From WHSM01 sp050701635 (lineage in GTDB: Bacteria > Actinomycetota > Actinomycetes > Mycobacteriales > Micromonosporaceae), in assembly GCA_050701635.1 (NCBI GenBank), contig JBOGDF010000108.1, positions 1 through 15,140 of the forward strand: DNA of 15,140 nt. Direction: 5' to 3'. A program made the position numbers and the translations under genes. Numbering within the stretch: the stretch's first letter is position 1; each line of letters starts with the position of its first letter. Positions 12,975-15,140 of the stretch are shown one piece after another. The notes under the pieces are model-generated. The model did not search any database, was not told where the DNA came from, and saw only the letters and a list, made by a program, of their open reading frames with translations.

Positions 12975-13659
12975 GGTGCGAGCCTACGTACCGTACGCCG
13001 AGCGGCTGGAGCAACCCCGCCGCGATCGCGTCCCGTTCGTCCTGCTCGGTGACGCCCGGCAGCTCGGTGAACAGGTACGGCCCGGTGCCGTGGTCGCGGC
13101 GCGTGAAGTGCCGGTCGAGCGCCGCCACCACCTGGTCCGCAGGGTGCATGCCGTGCTCGGTCGCCCACGCCCGGAAGTACGACTCCCACGGCTGCCCCGA
13201 CTCCCGCCACGCCGCGAGGTGCCGGTGCAGGAACGACGCGTCTGGCGAGTGCAGGTCATCCGGCGCCGGCCCGAGCCGAGCCGACCACCAGTCGACGGTG
13301 GCGGCGTCGTGGCGTTCCCACGCCAGCTCGACCACCACCACGACTCCGTCCGGCGCGAGCAGCTCAGCCAGCTTCGCCGCCGCCGCCTCGGGATCCGGTA
13401 CGTGGTGCAGCGACAGGCACGCGATCACGGCGTCGTAGGCGTGGGGAGGGTCGTACTCCTCGAACGACACCTGCCGGAAGTCGTCCCCGTCCGGCGCCTC
13501 CGGATCGACCCCGACGGCCCGGTAGCCGGCCTCGCGCAGCGCCGGCACGAAGCCGCCGTACGGGCCGCAGCCGACCTCCAGCACCCGGGCCGGCGCCGCC
13601 GGCAACTGCTCGCGCACGTACGGCGTCAACCACTCCAGCCAGTCGGTGTCATTGCTCAT
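12937..13659 (-). CDS. Class I SAM-dependent methyltransferase
   Basis: The 240-residue protein has a Rossmann-type methyltransferase core: motif I VLEVGCGPYGG (26-36), an acidic residue after strand 2 (Asp52 in AVGVDPE), and the DAVIACLSLHHVPDP segment (about 76-90) of Methyltransf_11/25 proteins. The C-terminal half (about 115-240) resembles small-molecule methyltransferases, but no substrate can be named. Its last 12 or so residues overlap the start of the YaaA gene and look like a non-conserved extension past RYVG. The ATG at 13659 has no close ribosome-binding site. TACCGT lies 6 bases upstream on the coding strand and could be a -10 giving a leaderless message, though no good -35 is seen. 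Confidence 0.87.
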   Translation of the reverse strand: MSNDTDWLEWLTPYVREQLPAAPARVLEVGCGPYGGFVPALREAGYRAVGVDPEAPDGDDFRQVSFEEYDPPHAYDAVIACLSLHHVPDPEAAAAKLAELLAPDGVVVVVELAWERHDAATVDWWSARLGPAPDDLHSPDASFLHRHLAAWRESGQPWESYFRAWATEHGMHPADQVVAALDRHFTRRDHGTGPYLFTELPGVTEQDERDAIAAGLLQPLGVRYVGSHRAGAAASVGDQG

Positions 13660-13703
13660 GCCGGCACGGTATCTCCGCCGTAAGACGCCCAGCCCCAGAT
13701 TCG

Positions 13704-13750
13704 GACTGACCGTTTAGTGACTGACACAGCCTGATCCACTCCGGCATGCT
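13704..13750 (+). promoter_or_regulatory. Promoter of the amidohydrolase gene (leaderless) with a direct repeat
   Basis: CTGACA (13721-13726), an 18-bp spacer and CATGCT (13745-13750) form a good sigma-70-like promoter. Transcription would start at about 13757-13758, the ATG of the gene. GACTGAC is repeated at 13704-13710 and 13719-13725 (15-bp period), the second overlapping the -35, a possible regulator site. Confidence 0.6.
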
Positions 13751-13757
13751 GTCCACC

Positions 13758-14990
13758 ATGTACGCATTGCGAGCCGGTCAGGTCTTCGACGGCACAGACG
13801 CGCTCGGACCCGGTGTGGTGGTCGTCGACGACGGCCGGATCACCGCCGTGACCCCCGGTACAGCGAGCCCCAACGGTGAGCTGATCGATCTCGGGGACGA
13901 CGTGACGCTGCTGCCAGGGTTGATCGACACCCACGTACACCTGGTGTTCGACTGCACCATCAACGCCGCCGAGACCATCCAGCGGGTGACCGACGACGAG
14001 CTCGACAAGCAGATCCGGGAGCGGGCGCGGGCGGCGTTGACGGCGGGTGTCACCACGATGCGCGACCTGGGTGACCGCCGCTTCAACACGCTGCCGCTGC
14101 GCGACGAGCTGGCGCGCACGCTCGACGCGGGGCCGCAGCTGCTGTGCGCGGGGCCGCCGATCACGTCGGCGAAGGGGCACTGCTGGTGGCTCGGCGGTGA
14201 GGTAGCGGCGGACGCCGATCTGGCCGCCGCCGTAGCGGAACGCGCCGACCGCGGCGTCGACGCGATCAAGGTGATGGCGACCGGCGGCGAGATGACGGAG
14301 GGCTCGCACTCCCACCTCGCACAGTTCGACGCCGAGCAGCTGCGGGTGGTGGTGCGGGCGGCGCACCGGCGCGGGCTGCCGGTCGCGGCGCACGCCCACG
14401 GCCGGGTCGGGATCCGCAACGCGCTCGCTGCCGGTGTCGACACCATCGAGCACTGTTCGTTCATGGGCGAGCAGGGCGTGGAGTCGGATCCGGAGCTGGC
14501 GCAGGCGGTGGCCGACTCCGGTGTGATTGTCTCGCTGACCGTCGGCGGTGCGCCCGGCAACCATCCCCCACCACCACCCCGGATCGCCGCGCTGCTGCCC
14601 CTGTTGATGGAGAACCTGCGCTCGCTGCTCGCCACGGGGATCACGTACACCGTCGGCTCCGACGCCGGGATCGCGCCGATCAAGCCACACGACGTGCTGC
14701 CTTACGGGGCCAGCTGGCTCGCCGACCTGGGCGAGCCGCCGGCACGCGTGCTGGCCGCCGTCACGTCGGTGGCCGCCCGCGCCTGCGGGGTCGCCGACCG
14801 TAAGGGCAGCCTGCGGCCCGGCCACGATGCGGATCTTCTGGTGGTACGTGGTGACGCGCTCGCCGACGTACGGGCGCTGCACGACGTGCTGGCGGTGTAC
14901 CGGGCGGGCGTACCGGTGGCAGGACCGCGCCACAGCCCGCCCGGCCCGACGCTCGCCGAAACCCTCGCGATGCTGCGCCAGCCGGGCTAG
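13758..14990 (+). CDS. Metal-dependent amidohydrolase (imidazolonepropionase / Xaa-Pro dipeptidase-like)
   Basis: The 410-residue cytoplasmic enzyme belongs to the amidohydrolase superfamily. It has a small beta-sandwich at both ends and a TIM barrel with the expected two-metal ligands: HVH (His59, His61), Lys171 (AIKVMATGG, probably carboxylated), His212 or His214 (AAHAHG), His232 (EHCS) and Asp302 (GSDAG). The overall pattern resembles actinobacterial members that hydrolyse cyclic amides or proline-containing dipeptides. The substrate is not determinable here. Start choice: ATG 13746 overlaps the -10 hexamer, whereas ATG 13758 coincides with the predicted transcription start, so 13758 (MYALRAGQVF) is preferred as a leaderless start. 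No ribosome-binding site precedes either. The gene diverges from the methyltransferase and is followed 9 bases later by a large palindromic element. Confidence 0.9.
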   Translation: MYALRAGQVFDGTDALGPGVVVVDDGRITAVTPGTASPNGELIDLGDDVTLLPGLIDTHVHLVFDCTINAAETIQRVTDDELDKQIRERARAALTAGVTTMRDLGDRRFNTLPLRDELARTLDAGPQLLCAGPPITSAKGHCWWLGGEVAADADLAAAVAERADRGVDAIKVMATGGEMTEGSHSHLAQFDAEQLRVVVRAAHRRGLPVAAHAHGRVGIRNALAAGVDTIEHCSFMGEQGVESDPELAQAVADSGVIVSLTVGGAPGNHPPPPPRIAALLPLLMENLRSLLATGITYTVGSDAGIAPIKPHDVLPYGASWLADLGEPPARVLAAVTSVAARACGVADRKGSLRPGHDADLLVVRGDALADVRALHDVLAVYRAGVPVAGPRHSPPGPTLAETLAMLRQPG

Positions 14991-14998
14991 TGCCCTGC

Positions 14999-15140
14999 GC
15001 CAGAGATTCGCTTGCGAAGTCCGGCGCCCAGCCGGCGCCTCGCGGCGTTGTCGTCGTCGCCAATACAACACCGGTATTGGCTCCTCCTCCGCCTTGCGAC
15101 GCACCACCTGGACACCGGACTTCATCAACCAATCTCTGGC
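14999..15140. repeat. Long imperfect palindrome of about 142 bp (MITE-like element or large hairpin)
   Basis: Outer arms GCCAGAGATT (14999-15008) and AATCTCTGGC (15131-15140) are exact complements. Inside them GAAGTCCGG (15016-15024) pairs with 15115-15123 at matching spacing. At the centre GCCAATAC (15059-15066) pairs with 15074-15081 around a 7-nt loop. The DNA between these blocks is also partly complementary, with one base of length difference. The element ends exactly at the window edge and may extend further. It could end the amidohydrolase transcript or be a small non-autonomous mobile element. No transposase is present. Confidence 0.75.

Noticed and set aside
13656..15128. A 490-codon minus-strand frame
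   Set aside because: It is antisense to the amidohydrolase and starts inside the palindromic element. No domain is visible and there is no ribosome-binding site.

Overview
The window looks like a piece of actinobacterial chromosome. It is very GC-rich, uses GTG (and possibly TTG) starts, has secreted proteins with actinobacterial signal peptides, and ends genes with strong hairpins that lack U-tracts. The tetranucleotide GTAC (cgtac, gtacg) is unusually common in coding and non-coding DNA. I associate that with Micromonosporaceae, but this family-level placement is an inference. Most of the window is ordinary housekeeping and cell-surface gene content. I see no phage, IS transposase, CRISPR array, tRNA or rRNA.

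Layout, left to right. (1) Positions 1-129 hold an 8-bp G/C-rich tandem repeat and a nest of overlapping palindromes. (2) A FadE5-like acyl-CoA dehydrogenase lies on the minus strand, with a pair of 14-bp palindromes in its promoter. (3) Divergent from it is a compact three-gene polar amino-acid ABC importer (lipoprotein, permease, ATPase), closed by a perfect 17-bp terminator hairpin. (4) A small secreted SH3-like protein gene on the minus strand is broken by a one-base frameshift. (5) A candidate 41-residue small protein on the plus strand faces an LPDTG cell-wall-anchored protein on the minus strand, with a perfect 36-nt palindrome between them. (6) A membrane-anchored PP2C/SpoIIE phosphatase and an RlpA-like double-psi barrel protein follow on the minus strand. 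(7) An Smr-domain protein lies on the plus strand. (8) A DoxX-like membrane protein and a VOC protein form a minus-strand operon divergent from a TetR regulator, with overlapping inverted repeats between them. (9) A secreted S8 protease on the minus strand appears to have lost its natural start codon. (10) A class I methyltransferase overlaps a YaaA-family gene on the minus strand. (11) A metal-dependent amidohydrolase on the plus strand probably has a leaderless start. (12) An imperfect palindrome of about 142 bp runs to the right edge.

The genes form several short independent transcription units rather than one system. The most useful items for a second look are the two apparent point lesions (the SH3 frameshift and the S8 start-codon loss), the two candidate operator systems (acyl-CoA dehydrogenase and doxX/TetR), the small ORF, the G-quadruplex-capable repeat, and the two palindromic repeat elements. 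I did not find convincing evidence of a wholly new multi-gene system.
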